From Candidatus Reconcilbacillus cellulovorans (lineage in GTDB: Bacteria; Bacillota; Bacilli; Paenibacillales; Reconciliibacillaceae), in the NCBI GenBank assembly GCA_002507565.1, contig MOXJ01000015.1:1-64000 (forward strand): a DNA stretch of 64,000 bases, in the 5' to 3' direction. This document shows, in pieces, positions 34,082 to 42,131 of the stretch (position 1 is the first letter of the stretch; every line of letters starts with the position of its first letter). The notes beneath the pieces were generated by a model. The model was not told the origin of the DNA, did no database searches, and worked only from the letters and a program-made list of their open reading frames with translations. Both the position numbers and the translations under genes were made by a program.

Positions 34082-34576
34082 TTATCCCGCTATTCGTTCG
34101 ACCTTCTCCTCGAGGATCGCCAAGTCCTCTTCAACGGTTTTCAGCCGTTTTTCGTACGAACGCTGACGGCCCGACATTTCTGAAAAGCCGTGTTCCAATT
34201 TTTGATTCAACTGTCCGACTTCCTGCCGCAGGCCGCTCATGTCCTCGTTTAGTCGGGTTACGTCACGGCGCAGTTCGTCCACGTCACGGCGCAGTTCGTC
34301 CACGTCACGGCGCAGTTCGTCCACGTCGCGGCGCAATTCGCCGACTTCCGCGTTCAGCCGGGTCACGTCGCGGCGCAGTTCGTCGACGTCACGGCGCAGT
34401 CCGTCGACGTCGCGACGCAGTTCGTCCACGTCGCGGCGCAGACGGCCGACTTCGTCTCTCAAAAACGCCGTCTCACCCCGCAACTCATGTACTTCATGCT
34501 GGATCGCATCGGTTTTGGCATGAAGAACTTCGAGCGACTCCAACACTTTCCGCAGGATGACCGACTGCTCGTCCAT
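34082..34576 (-). CDS. coiled-coil protein with 21-bp-encoded heptads (paralogue 2)
   Basis: A 164-residue coiled coil. The first 22 residues (opening MDEQSVILRKVLESLEV) match paralogue 1. The middle is a regular array of LRRDVDE/LRRDVDG heptads, interrupted by TRLNAEVGE and TRLNEDMSG. The C-terminal part (about 115-164) is a separate helical segment. The start at 34576 follows GGGGAGGTGA. It sits between serS and tRNA-Ser(UGA), in the same direction. Soluble, no known domain. Its dense 21-bp repeats mean the rod length could change easily by slippage. Confidence 0.75.
   Translation of the reverse strand: MDEQSVILRKVLESLEVLHAKTDAIQHEVHELRGETAFLRDEVGRLRRDVDELRRDVDGLRRDVDELRRDVTRLNAEVGELRRDVDELRRDVDELRRDVDELRRDVTRLNEDMSGLRQEVGQLNQKLEHGFSEMSGRQRSYEKRLKTVEEDLAILEEKVERIAG
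34259..34448 (-). repeat. 21-bp tandem repeat array in coiled-coil gene
   Basis: About eight 21-bp units around the plus-strand core CACGTCACGGCGCAGTTCGT, several identical, in two blocks (34259-34341 and 34360-34448) separated by a diverged unit. This points to recent unit duplication. Confidence 0.85.
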
Positions 34577-34708
34577 CCGTTTTCACCTCCCCTTCGCCGT
34601 CGGGTGGCCGGCGCATATTCCATTATACACCAGCCGGAAGCGGAACGTCCATAGGGCGGACGATTTTTTCGCAAAAACGCATCCGTTTTGCGAACCCAAC
34701 CGCGCTTT

Positions 34709-35986
34709 TTATGCTTTCGCGATGCGGTCGAGTCCGCCCATGTAGGGGCGCAATACTTCCGGAATGACGACGCTGCCGTCTTCCTGTTGGTAATTTTCTA
34801 GTATGGCGGCGACGGTGCGGCCTACGGCGAGGCCCGAACCATTCAACGTATGAACGAATTCCGGTTTCGCTTTCGGTTCGCGACGGAAGCGGATGTTGGC
34901 GCGCCGCGCCTGGAAGTCTTCGAAGTTGCTGCACGACGAGATTTCGCGATAGACGCCAGCGCCCGGCATCCATACTTCGAGATCGTATGTTTTGGCCGCG
35001 CCGAAGCCGAGGTCGCCCGCACAGAGGACGACGACACGATAAGGCAGGCGGAGCAGTTGCAGTACGCGCTCGGCATCCGCCGTCAGCTGTTCAAGCTCGT
35101 CGTAGGAGGTTTCCGGCGTCGTCAATTTCACCAGTTCGACTTTATTGAACTGGTGTTGCCGGATGAGGCCGCGCGTATCCCGGCCCGCAGCGCCGGCTTC
35201 CGAGCGGAAGTTCATGCTGTAGCCGACGTAGCGTTTCGGCAATTCGGAGATGTCCAGTATTTCGTCGCGATGGTAGTTCGTTACCGGAACTTCTGCGGTC
35301 GGGATGAGGAAGTAATCAGTTCCTTCCAGCTTGAAAACGTCTTCTTCAAATTTCGGCAATTGTCCCGTCCCCGTCAGGCTGGCGCGGTTGACGATATAGG
35401 GCGGAATCATTTCCGTGTACCCGTTCGAGCCGTGCAAATCCATCATAAAATTGATGAGCGCCCGTTCGAGCCGCGCGCCGAGGCCTTTATAAAAAACGAA
35501 CCGGGTACCGGTTACTTTCGCCGCGGCCTCGAAGTCGAGCAGGTCGAGACCGGCGGCGATGTCCCAGTGCGGTTTCGGTTGGAACGAAAACGATGGCGGC
35601 TCGCCCCACCGCCGCACCTCGACGTTGTCGGCGTTGGATTCGCCGTCCGGCACGCTGTCGTGCGGCAAATTGGGAAGGGCCAAAAGGATGTCCGCCAGTT
35701 CGGCTTCCAGGGCGCGCAGCTGCTCGTCGAGCTGCTTGATGCGGTCCGAGACGTCGCGCATTTCGGCGATCAATGCGTCGACGTTTCGGCCTTGCCTCTT
35801 AAGGACGGCGATCTCTTCCGATACGACGTTGCGCCGGTTTTTCAGCCGCTCGGCTTCCTGGATCACTTCGCGGCGTTTGCCGTCGACTTCGGAAAAACGA
35901 TCGAGTTCGGGAAACGGCCGTCCGCGTCTAGCCAGCGCCTCCCGAACCCGCTCCGGTTCTTGTCTGAGCAGTCGAATATCCAGCAA
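34709..35986 (-). CDS. serS: seryl-tRNA synthetase
   Basis: A 425-residue class II synthetase. The N-terminal helical arm that grips the long variable arm of tRNA-Ser (about 30-105) is followed by the catalytic domain, with motif 2 ([15 protein letters not shown]) and motif 3 ([13 protein letters not shown]). It starts with TTG at 35986, with GCGGAGGCG upstream. The ~70-base gap to pdxT is too short for a T-box leader and shows none. Two tRNA-Ser genes lie downstream in the same direction. Confidence 0.95.
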   Translation of the reverse strand: MLDIRLLRQEPERVREALARRGRPFPELDRFSEVDGKRREVIQEAERLKNRRNVVSEEIAVLKRQGRNVDALIAEMRDVSDRIKQLDEQLRALEAELADILLALPNLPHDSVPDGESNADNVEVRRWGEPPSFSFQPKPHWDIAAGLDLLDFEAAAKVTGTRFVFYKGLGARLERALINFMMDLHGSNGYTEMIPPYIVNRASLTGTGQLPKFEEDVFKLEGTDYFLIPTAEVPVTNYHRDEILDISELPKRYVGYSMNFRSEAGAAGRDTRGLIRQHQFNKVELVKLTTPETSYDELEQLTADAERVLQLLRLPYRVVVLCAGDLGFGAAKTYDLEVWMPGAGVYREISSCSNFEDFQARRANIRFRREPKAKPEFVHTLNGSGLAVGRTVAAILENYQQEDGSVVIPEVLRPYMGGLDRIAKA

Positions 35987-36059
35987 ATTCGAACGCCTCC
36001 GCCGTCGATTTTCACCGTTCGGCTGGATGTCGGACGAAACCGGCCGAACGGGCGTCGCG

Positions 36060-36674
36060 TTATACCGGGCGCGGCTCTGCCGCCACCTCGCGGTTTTCCT
36101 GGATCATGTCGAGAAACAGTTCATGCATGCGCACATCGTCGGTCAGTTCCGGATGGAAAGCCGCGGCCAGAAGATGCCCCTGCCGCGCGGCGACGACGCG
36201 GCCTCCATACACGGCGAGCACATCGACGCCGGGACCGACTTCTTCAACCCACGGCGCCCGGATGAAGACGGCGCGCATCGGCGAGTCGAAGCCCTTGACG
36301 TCCAGGTCGGTCTCGAAGCTTTCGCGCTGGCGGCCGAATGCGTTGCGGGAAACCGTCATGTCCATCAGGCGAAGGTGGGCTTCTTCCTGGCCGCTGATGC
36401 GGTCGGCCATCAGGATGAGGCCGGCGCACGTGCCGAACACGGGCTTGCCCGCTGAGGCAAATTCGCGGATCGCCTCAAGCAGGCCGTGCACGCGCATCAG
36501 TTTGCCGATCGTCGTGCTTTCGCCGCCGGGCAAGATAAGACCGTCGAGTTCCGCAAGCTGTTCCTTGCGGCGAACCGCCACCGGTTCGGCGCCGACGCGG
36601 GCGACCATGCGCGCGTGCTCCTCCACCGCGCCCTGAAACGCCAGGATGCCGACTTTGATTGGGGAATTCGCCAT
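36060..36674 (-). CDS. pdxT: pyridoxal 5'-phosphate synthase glutaminase subunit PdxT
   Basis: A 204-residue class I glutamine amidotransferase that releases ammonia for PdxS. The nucleophile is Cys83 (FGTCAGLIL); the His/Glu pair is in FHPELTDD near the end; the start has [14 protein letters not shown]. Downstream partner of pdxS, about 100 bases after it. Confidence 0.95.
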   Translation of the reverse strand: MANSPIKVGILAFQGAVEEHARMVARVGAEPVAVRRKEQLAELDGLILPGGESTTIGKLMRVHGLLEAIREFASAGKPVFGTCAGLILMADRISGQEEAHLRLMDMTVSRNAFGRQRESFETDLDVKGFDSPMRAVFIRAPWVEEVGPGVDVLAVYGGRVVAARQGHLLAAAFHPELTDDVRMHELFLDMIQENREVAAEPRPV

Positions 36675-36771
36675 CGTCCATCACGTCCTTTACGCTGTCG
36701 CCCCATGTATCAGAGCCTTACGCCCGTCGGGTCGATACGTCGGGCCGCTCAGCCGCGTCGGGAAATCTTTT

Positions 36772-37671
36772 TTACCAGCCGCGTTCCTGAAGGCGCGATT
36801 CCAGTTTGCCGATCTCGATGCCTTTCATCGGTGCGCCGAGGTTGCGCGACAGATGGGCAATCAACTCATAGTCCTGGTAATTGGCGGTTGCCTGAACGAT
36901 GGCTTTGGCGTATTTTTCCGGATTTTCGGATTTGAAAATGCCGGATCCGACGAAAACGCCATCCGCACCGAGATGCATCATGAGCGCGGCGTCGGCGGGC
37001 GTGGCGATGCCGCCGGCGGCGAAGTTGACGACCGGCAGCCGGCCCGTCCGATGCACCTCGAGCACGAGTTCGTAAGGTGCTCCGAGCTGTTTGGCTTCGG
37101 CCATCAGTTCGTCTTCCGACATGTTCTGGATTTTGCGGATTTGCGACATGATCAGCCGCATATGCCGGACCGCCTCGACGACGTTGCCCGTTCCGGCTTC
37201 GCCTTTCGTGCGGATCATCGACGCGCCCTCGCCGATGCGGCGCAACGCTTCGCCGAGATCGCGGGCGCCGCAGACGAACGGGACGGTGAATTCTTTTTTG
37301 TTGATATGGAACTGTTCGTCGGCAGGCGTCAGCACTTCGCTTTCGTCGATGTAGTCGACGCCGAGCGCCTCGAGCACTTTCGCCTCGACGTAATGGCCGA
37401 TGCGCACTTTGGCCATGACGGGGATGGAGACGGCTTTCATCACTTCTTCGATGATCGCCGGGTCCGCCATCCGCGCCACGCCGCCGGCCGCGCGAATGTC
37501 CGCGGGCACGCGCTCGAGCGCCATGACGGCGGTCGCGCCGGCCGCTTCCGCGATTTTCGCCTGTTCGGCGTTCATGACGTCCATGATGACGCCGCCTTTT
37601 TGCATTTCCGCCATACCGCGCTTGACGCGATCCGTACCGGTCTGAACGATTTTCTCCACGACCTGGGCCAC
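36772..37671 (-). CDS. pdxS: pyridoxal 5'-phosphate synthase subunit PdxS
   Basis: A 299-residue (beta/alpha)8 enzyme that builds PLP from ribose 5-phosphate, glyceraldehyde 3-phosphate and ammonia. Highly conserved stretches: [28 protein letters not shown] (catalytic Lys) and [19 protein letters not shown] place the start at GTG 37671, 8 bases after AGAGGAGGT; the longer reading starts before that ribosome site. It is followed by pdxT. Confidence 0.96.
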   Translation of the reverse strand: MAQVVEKIVQTGTDRVKRGMAEMQKGGVIMDVMNAEQAKIAEAAGATAVMALERVPADIRAAGGVARMADPAIIEEVMKAVSIPVMAKVRIGHYVEAKVLEALGVDYIDESEVLTPADEQFHINKKEFTVPFVCGARDLGEALRRIGEGASMIRTKGEAGTGNVVEAVRHMRLIMSQIRKIQNMSEDELMAEAKQLGAPYELVLEVHRTGRLPVVNFAAGGIATPADAALMMHLGADGVFVGSGIFKSENPEKYAKAIVQATANYQDYELIAHLSRNLGAPMKGIEIGKLESRLQERGW

Positions 37672-37751
37672 GGCTGCGTACCTCCTCTTGCGACGCACGG
37701 CCGGACTACGCTTCGTCCTTGCCGGGTGATCCGCTTGGAATTCTAGATGTT

Positions 37752-37805
37752 TATTTTATACCATGCTTTGCGGCTTTACAACAGACGCTGCACGCTTTCA
37801 TTATA
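37752..37805 (-). promoter_or_regulatory. candidate promoter region of pdxS-pdxT
   Basis: Two -10-like boxes read on the minus strand: TATAAA (37755-37760) and TATAAT (37800-37805). Neither has a strong -35 at the usual distance. The longer stretch 37672-37864 otherwise holds only the terminator of the upstream gene. Confidence 0.35.
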
Positions 37806-37818
37806 CCATACGGCGGAC

Positions 37819-37850
37819 AAAAACGGAGACGGGAATCCGACCCGTCTCCG
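37819..37850 (-). terminator. intrinsic terminator after the 37865-38389 gene
   Basis: A perfect 10-bp stem CGGAGACGGG / CCCGTCTCCG with a 7-base loop, followed on the minus strand by TTTTTG, 15 bases after the stop codon. Confidence 0.88.
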
Positions 37851-37864
37851 CCCGCCTGTTCCGT

Positions 37865-38389
37865 TCAGCGCTGTCCGCCGGTTTCCACGATTGTGTAGCG
37901 GCCCTGTACAACGACCCACACGTCGCCGGTCTGTTTCGGGCCCGGCGTGATGCCGCGCGTCCCTTCGCGGGGAAACAGCAATAGATGGTTCGGTTCGACT
38001 TTTTGCCCGTTCTGGATGTCGACGCCCGCCGTCAAATCGGGGATGCCGTTGCCGTCGGTGCTGAACGCGACGACGTCGCCGTTGCGGACGACGACGAACG
38101 CGCCTTCGCCGCCGACGAGTTTCATGCCGGGTTTGAGCACTTCGACTTTCCAGGACGATGCCGCCGGCGTCGACGGTGCGGACGGCGGGGGAGACGATGC
38201 GCGGCCGCCGAGTTTTTCCTCGATCAGGCGGTCGACGTAGCTTTTCGTGACGAGCGGGTCGTCGACGGAACCCGGTACCGGCTGAGCGGAGCCTGCGTCT
38301 GCCCTCCAGTCGGCGGCGGCGACGATGATCAGCACAGCGGCAAGAATCGATGCGTAAACGATGATGCTGTTGCATTTGCCCTTCGCCAT
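37865..38389 (-). CDS. secreted or membrane-anchored protein, unknown function
   Basis: A 174-residue protein with an N-terminal hydrophobic segment (about residues 9-27), which may be an uncleaved anchor or a signal peptide. It then has a helical stretch (TKSYVDRLIEEKL), a Ser/Pro/Ala linker (about 63-78), and a compact beta domain with VLKPGMKLVGGEGAFVVVRNG and NHLLLFPREGTRGI. The beta domain looks like a small surface or spore-associated fold seen in Paenibacilli, but I know no function. The coiled-coil gene 38403-38759 precedes it by 13 bases, so they are probably co-transcribed. A clear terminator follows. Confidence 0.7.
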   Translation of the reverse strand: MAKGKCNSIIVYASILAAVLIIVAAADWRADAGSAQPVPGSVDDPLVTKSYVDRLIEEKLGGRASSPPPSAPSTPAASSWKVEVLKPGMKLVGGEGAFVVVRNGDVVAFSTDGNGIPDLTAGVDIQNGQKVEPNHLLLFPREGTRGITPGPKQTGDVWVVVQGRYTIVETGGQR

Positions 38390-38402
38390 CGCCGATCCCC
38401 AT

Positions 38403-38759
38403 CTATGCGCGTGCGTGTTCGAGTTCTCTTAAGCGCGTCTGGACGGCCGTCAGTTCTTCGTCCAGCATGTGCAGGTGCCCCTCTTGCCGGCGCACGCGGC
38501 GGACGAGATCGTATCGGGAGTCCAGGACTTCCAGGCGAAGATCGTGCACTTCGTGTTCGAGCGCGTCGATGCGGTTCTCCAGCTTGTCCATGCGCGTTTC
38601 CAGACTGTCCATCCGGGTCTCCAGCTTGTCCATGCGGTCCTCCAGCGCGCTCATGCGGCCGTGCAGCCGGTCCACGTCGATCTGGAGCTTATCGATTTTG
38701 GCGCTCTGCACGTCCAGACGCTCCAAAATCGCGTTCAATAAAGCCTTCATCTCGTCCAT
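38403..38759 (-). CDS. coiled-coil protein with heptad repeats (paralogue 3)
   Basis: A 118-residue coiled coil with the same plan as the two genes near the tRNA-Ser loci: an N-terminal segment (MKALLNAILERLDVQSAK), a run of heptads (DRMDKLETRMDSLETRMDKLE, in 21-bp units at about 38571-38660), and a basic C-terminal helix (RYDLVRRVRRQEGHL). Soluble, no known domain. It stands just upstream of the secreted protein at 37865-38389. Third member of a local family; the repeat units here are more diverged. Confidence 0.7.
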   Translation of the reverse strand: MDEMKALLNAILERLDVQSAKIDKLQIDVDRLHGRMSALEDRMDKLETRMDSLETRMDKLENRIDALEHEVHDLRLEVLDSRYDLVRRVRRQEGHLHMLDEELTAVQTRLRELEHARA

Positions 38760-38810
38760 CGGATGCGACGTCCTTTCGTCCGGTTCTCGAAGTCTAGCAT
38801 CTAGTATACC

Positions 38811-41546
38811 TTATTCGGCAGCAGATGACAAAACGACCGAGCGGCCGCTCGCCTCCCAGTCGACGCGCCAGCCCATCGCTTCGGCAATCAGGCGGAGCGG
38901 CACCATCGTGCGGCCGCCGGATAGTTTCGGCGGCGCCGCAGTGCGGACGACGACGCCTCCTGCGCTGGCGATCGGGTCGCCGATGCCGAGCTGCACGAAC
39001 CGACCGTTTCCGTAGACGCGCACGAGCCGCCGGTCGCCCAGCCATTCGACGCGCGCCCCGAGTGCCTCGGCGACGAAACGCACGGGTACCATGGTCGTGT
39101 TGTTTTCGAGTATCGGCGCTTGGTCGATCGCGACGGTCCTACCGTCAATCTGAATTGATTTTTTGCCGATCGTCAGAGAGACAGTCCGCGTGCTTGCGGG
39201 TGCGCCCGCGGTGTTCGATCCGTCGGCGGCATAGTCGGTTGCGTATTCGAACGCCACGTCGTCGAGTGCGATCTCGCCGGTGGCCGCGCGTTCATCCTGG
39301 CCGTTCTTCGGATTGGCGACGTAGATTTTGCGCAAGCGGATCGGGTATTTTAGACCGTATTCTGCAAGCGGTGCAACGAGCGTTTTCCAACCCGTCCAGT
39401 TCAGATTGCGCGTCAGGTCGATCCATTTGACGCTGCCGCCAGCATCCTCGACTTCGGCGCGCACCCAGTTGAGGCCGGCATCGCCTTTGACGTCGACGCG
39501 AAGCGCGACCGGTTCGCCTTCCACCGGGATGCCGCCGTCGTCGTTGCCGAAAACGGCGTAGACGGCTTTCGTCCCCTCACCGCCGCGGAAGTCGTAAGCA
39601 AGCCTTAGCACGTTACCGCGCCCGGGTTCTTCCCGGCGGTCGAGTGCGCCGGCGACGCCGTCGGGCACGGTTTTGAGCCTTACGGGCGGATTGACTCGAT
39701 CGAAGTCGGCCAGGATGCGTGCTTGTCGATTCGCTGATTCCGACGGAAATCGCCGCGCCGCCGCGATGCCTTCGTAAGAGGCGATCAGGTACGCCTCACG
39801 TTCCCCAGAAGCCGGCGGTTCCGCGACGATCAGACGGTCGCCTGCGACCTTGGTGCGAAGGCCGATCGTCTCCCACGCAAGAGCGGAAGGCAATGCTTCG
39901 ACAGTGCGACCGTCCCGAAGGACGACGCGGGCCTTCGGCAGCGGTATTTCGACGCCGGGTGCAAGCCTTTCCGGCAGGTCACCGACAAGGGTGATCGAGG
40001 CGATGTCTTCCCGTCCCGGCACGAAAACCGTCTGTTCGGCCGAGACGCCTTCCGCCGACACACGCAGCCGAGCCGAGCCGGGTTTTACCGCATGAAGCGA
40101 TCCGCTTCCGGCGATAACGGCGGCGTCGCCGGAAATCGACCATGCAGCGCGAATATTTTCTGGAGAAATTGGATTATAATACTTATCGTACGCGCGCACG
40201 CCGAGCGGACGCGTCTCGCCGACAAACAGGACGTCCGGCGCAACGGGCAAAAGACCGGCGAGCGGTCCCTTCGGCGCCAAAGTGAACACGCCGATGCCGT
40301 TGACGACCGGCCGCTCGATGCCGGTTTCGGTCGTGTTGACGAGCTGAAGGACGGTTTCGCCGAGCGGGCGGGCGACCATCTGCGTCGAGCCGCCGCCGTC
40401 GAGGTTGATTGCGCGGTCGACACCGAGGCGGATGAGCAACCGCTGCAGTTCTTCCAGCGTCGCGCCCGCGCTCGTCCCGCTGCGTTCGACGGCGACGAGC
40501 AAGACGTATCGGCCGTCTTTTGAGTGGCCGATCGCCGTCCGCGCACGCGGCGTGCGGCCGTCGACGCCGTCGATCTCCCGCGAGAACGTCGCCGGTTTTC
40601 CCCCGTCGACGAGGATCGTGTGGCCGCCGATCATCATGACGATGCGCGACATATCCAGCACTTGTCCGGTCGTCGCGTCCGTCAGGCGGTATTCGACCGA
40701 TATACGGTCGCCGGGATGCACATGGTCGCGGATAAAATCGGCGCCTCGCCCCGACGCGCGCAGGATGTAACCGTCTTGCGGAACCGTGATGTTCAGAATA
40801 CTGTCCAATGCGACCTGTTCGACGACGCCGCTTCGGACGAGCACCTCCGTCGGCACGGTCGCACCGTCGTTGCCGCGTTGGACGTCGCCCCAGGCGCCGG
40901 TATACATATAAATGCTGTCTGCGTGACTATGACCGCCGTTTTCCAGCCAGAACGGTTCCTTGTTGACGCCGCGCAATGGGAATACTGCGCCGTCCTGCGC
41001 TCGGACCGTCCCCTCGAAAGCGACAGGTGCGATGATCGGCCGGCGATCGACGGTGAGTGCGAAGGCGTAAAATCCCGACAAAACGGTCGGACCCGATTCA
41101 AGACGCCCTTGCCGGATTTGCGGGCCGATCGGCGTTCCGATCCCGCGCGTGTTGAAAAAGTCGCCGTTTGCGGCCGCGACTGCTCCGGCGGCTTCTGCCA
41201 TGTGTCGGACGGTGCTGCGCCCGGGAAGACGGCCGTCGGGATCGGCGATCACGTCCAGCCGGACGTAGGGGTTGTTCAGATCGACTTCGATGACGTGTGC
41301 GACGATCTCCGCCGGCTTTCCGTTCCGTTGTGTCCGCCAGGTCACGGTTTTACGCACTGCCCCGGCAGTAATGGGTATCGGTTCGGAGATGAGCCAGTTG
41401 TTTTGCGACACCGGATTCGTTGAACTTTCGGCCGAACCGGCAAAAGCATCTGCAGGAAGAAAGGTAGTCTGGAAAACAAGTACGGAAGTCAGCAACAGAC
41501 CAATTACGGCGGTCAGGCGGTTGCCGGATGGGCCGTTTCCCCGCAT
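38811..41546 (-). CDS. secreted phosphodiester glycosidase (NAGPA-like) with Cu-amine-oxidase-N domain
   Basis: A 911-residue exported protein. There is a signal peptide (about residues 1-33), a phosphodiester glycosidase domain of the NAGPA/DUF2233 family (ANGDFFNTRG, then VMMIGGHTILVDGG and INLDGGGSTQMV), Ig-like and carbohydrate-binding-like beta regions (about 390-780), and a C-terminal copper-amine-oxidase-N-like module (LENNTTMVPVRFVAEALG and GGRTMVPLRLIAEAMGW) typical of Paenibacillus surface proteins. It may trim sugar-phosphate linkages of wall polymers. Start: ATG 41546 with GGAGCGGG upstream. The longer reading runs through the intron fragment upstream and is not used. Confidence 0.85.
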   Translation of the reverse strand: MRGNGPSGNRLTAVIGLLLTSVLVFQTTFLPADAFAGSAESSTNPVSQNNWLISEPIPITAGAVRKTVTWRTQRNGKPAEIVAHVIEVDLNNPYVRLDVIADPDGRLPGRSTVRHMAEAAGAVAAANGDFFNTRGIGTPIGPQIRQGRLESGPTVLSGFYAFALTVDRRPIIAPVAFEGTVRAQDGAVFPLRGVNKEPFWLENGGHSHADSIYMYTGAWGDVQRGNDGATVPTEVLVRSGVVEQVALDSILNITVPQDGYILRASGRGADFIRDHVHPGDRISVEYRLTDATTGQVLDMSRIVMMIGGHTILVDGGKPATFSREIDGVDGRTPRARTAIGHSKDGRYVLLVAVERSGTSAGATLEELQRLLIRLGVDRAINLDGGGSTQMVARPLGETVLQLVNTTETGIERPVVNGIGVFTLAPKGPLAGLLPVAPDVLFVGETRPLGVRAYDKYYNPISPENIRAAWSISGDAAVIAGSGSLHAVKPGSARLRVSAEGVSAEQTVFVPGREDIASITLVGDLPERLAPGVEIPLPKARVVLRDGRTVEALPSALAWETIGLRTKVAGDRLIVAEPPASGEREAYLIASYEGIAAARRFPSESANRQARILADFDRVNPPVRLKTVPDGVAGALDRREEPGRGNVLRLAYDFRGGEGTKAVYAVFGNDDGGIPVEGEPVALRVDVKGDAGLNWVRAEVEDAGGSVKWIDLTRNLNWTGWKTLVAPLAEYGLKYPIRLRKIYVANPKNGQDERAATGEIALDDVAFEYATDYAADGSNTAGAPASTRTVSLTIGKKSIQIDGRTVAIDQAPILENNTTMVPVRFVAEALGARVEWLGDRRLVRVYGNGRFVQLGIGDPIASAGGVVVRTAAPPKLSGGRTMVPLRLIAEAMGWRVDWEASGRSVVLSSAAE

Positions 41547-41699
41547 GGTTTTTCCCGCTCCTATTAATGTGGTTCGAATATCCGTAGTAATAGACTGAAG
41601 CAGGCGGGGGAAAGTTGCGGAAAGGGAATGGGGACATTTATTGTCCTCTTTCATTACCCTGCATGCGAGTCCGCACCAGGCATATTTAGAAAGGTTTAT

Positions 41700-42050
41700 G
41701 TCAAATGCCTTGCTCTTTGTGTGGAGAATGTTCGACTTGTGTGCCGACGAAAAGCTCATCGCTTCCCACGGTCCCTCGCGGCTTCACCACTACCTCCCGC
41801 CAACAGCCCCCTACGGGCGAAGGGCCTCCACGTGTTCCGCAGGCCTTAGAAACGTAAGAGCGTCCACATTCCGCCCAAGATGCTCGTCCCGCTAACCTTG
41901 TTTCCAATCCAGTTCGTGCACCTTGGTCTGTGCGTTGCCTTCGGCTTCTTTCCGACTTCGACCTCGTGACCGACATCTTTCCTTTGGCTAACGATAGGCG
42001 CTCGCCAGCCCTATTCCGGACTTTCATCGTAGGAAGTGACGCTCACGCAG
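41700..42050 (-). mobile_element. truncated group II intron (5' domain I region only)
   Basis: The minus-strand sequence from about 42050 to 41700 reads like the 5' half of a bacterial group II intron RNA, with hallmark strings in order: CCTACGATGAAAGTCCGG, GGGCTGGCGAGCGCC, TATCGTTAGCCAAAGG, AAGAAGCCGAAGGCAA and GGTGCACGAAC. No reverse transcriptase reading frame, domain V or 3' end follows; the next gene starts at 41546. The 586 bases between the S-layer gene and the glycosidase hold this fragment and a terminator. Recognition is from memory of intron sequences, not a search. Confidence 0.55.
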
Positions 42051-42067
42051 AGCGTACTCAAAAGTAC

Positions 42068-42104
42068 TCAAAAAAAAAATAGACCGGGGTATCCCGGTCT
42101 ATTT
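42068..42104 (-). terminator. intrinsic terminator of the S-layer gene
   Basis: A 12-bp stem AAATAGACCGGG / CCCGGTCTATTT (42077-42088 and 42093-42104) with a 4-base loop, followed on the minus strand by a long T run. It lies about 30 bases after the stop of the S-layer gene. Confidence 0.9.
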
Positions 42105-42131
42105 GAAAATTTAATTATTTAATTAACACAA

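Noticed and set aside
33621-34448. Regular direct repeats resembling a CRISPR array
   Set aside because: Units are contiguous 21-mers without spacers and keep a reading frame coding heptads.
35987-36059. T-box riboswitch expected before serS
   Set aside because: The gap is only about 70 bases, with no T-box sequence or specifier structure visible.
41701-42027. 108-residue minus-strand open frame
   Set aside because: It lies wholly in the group-II-intron-like RNA region; the base pattern is better explained as structured RNA than as protein.
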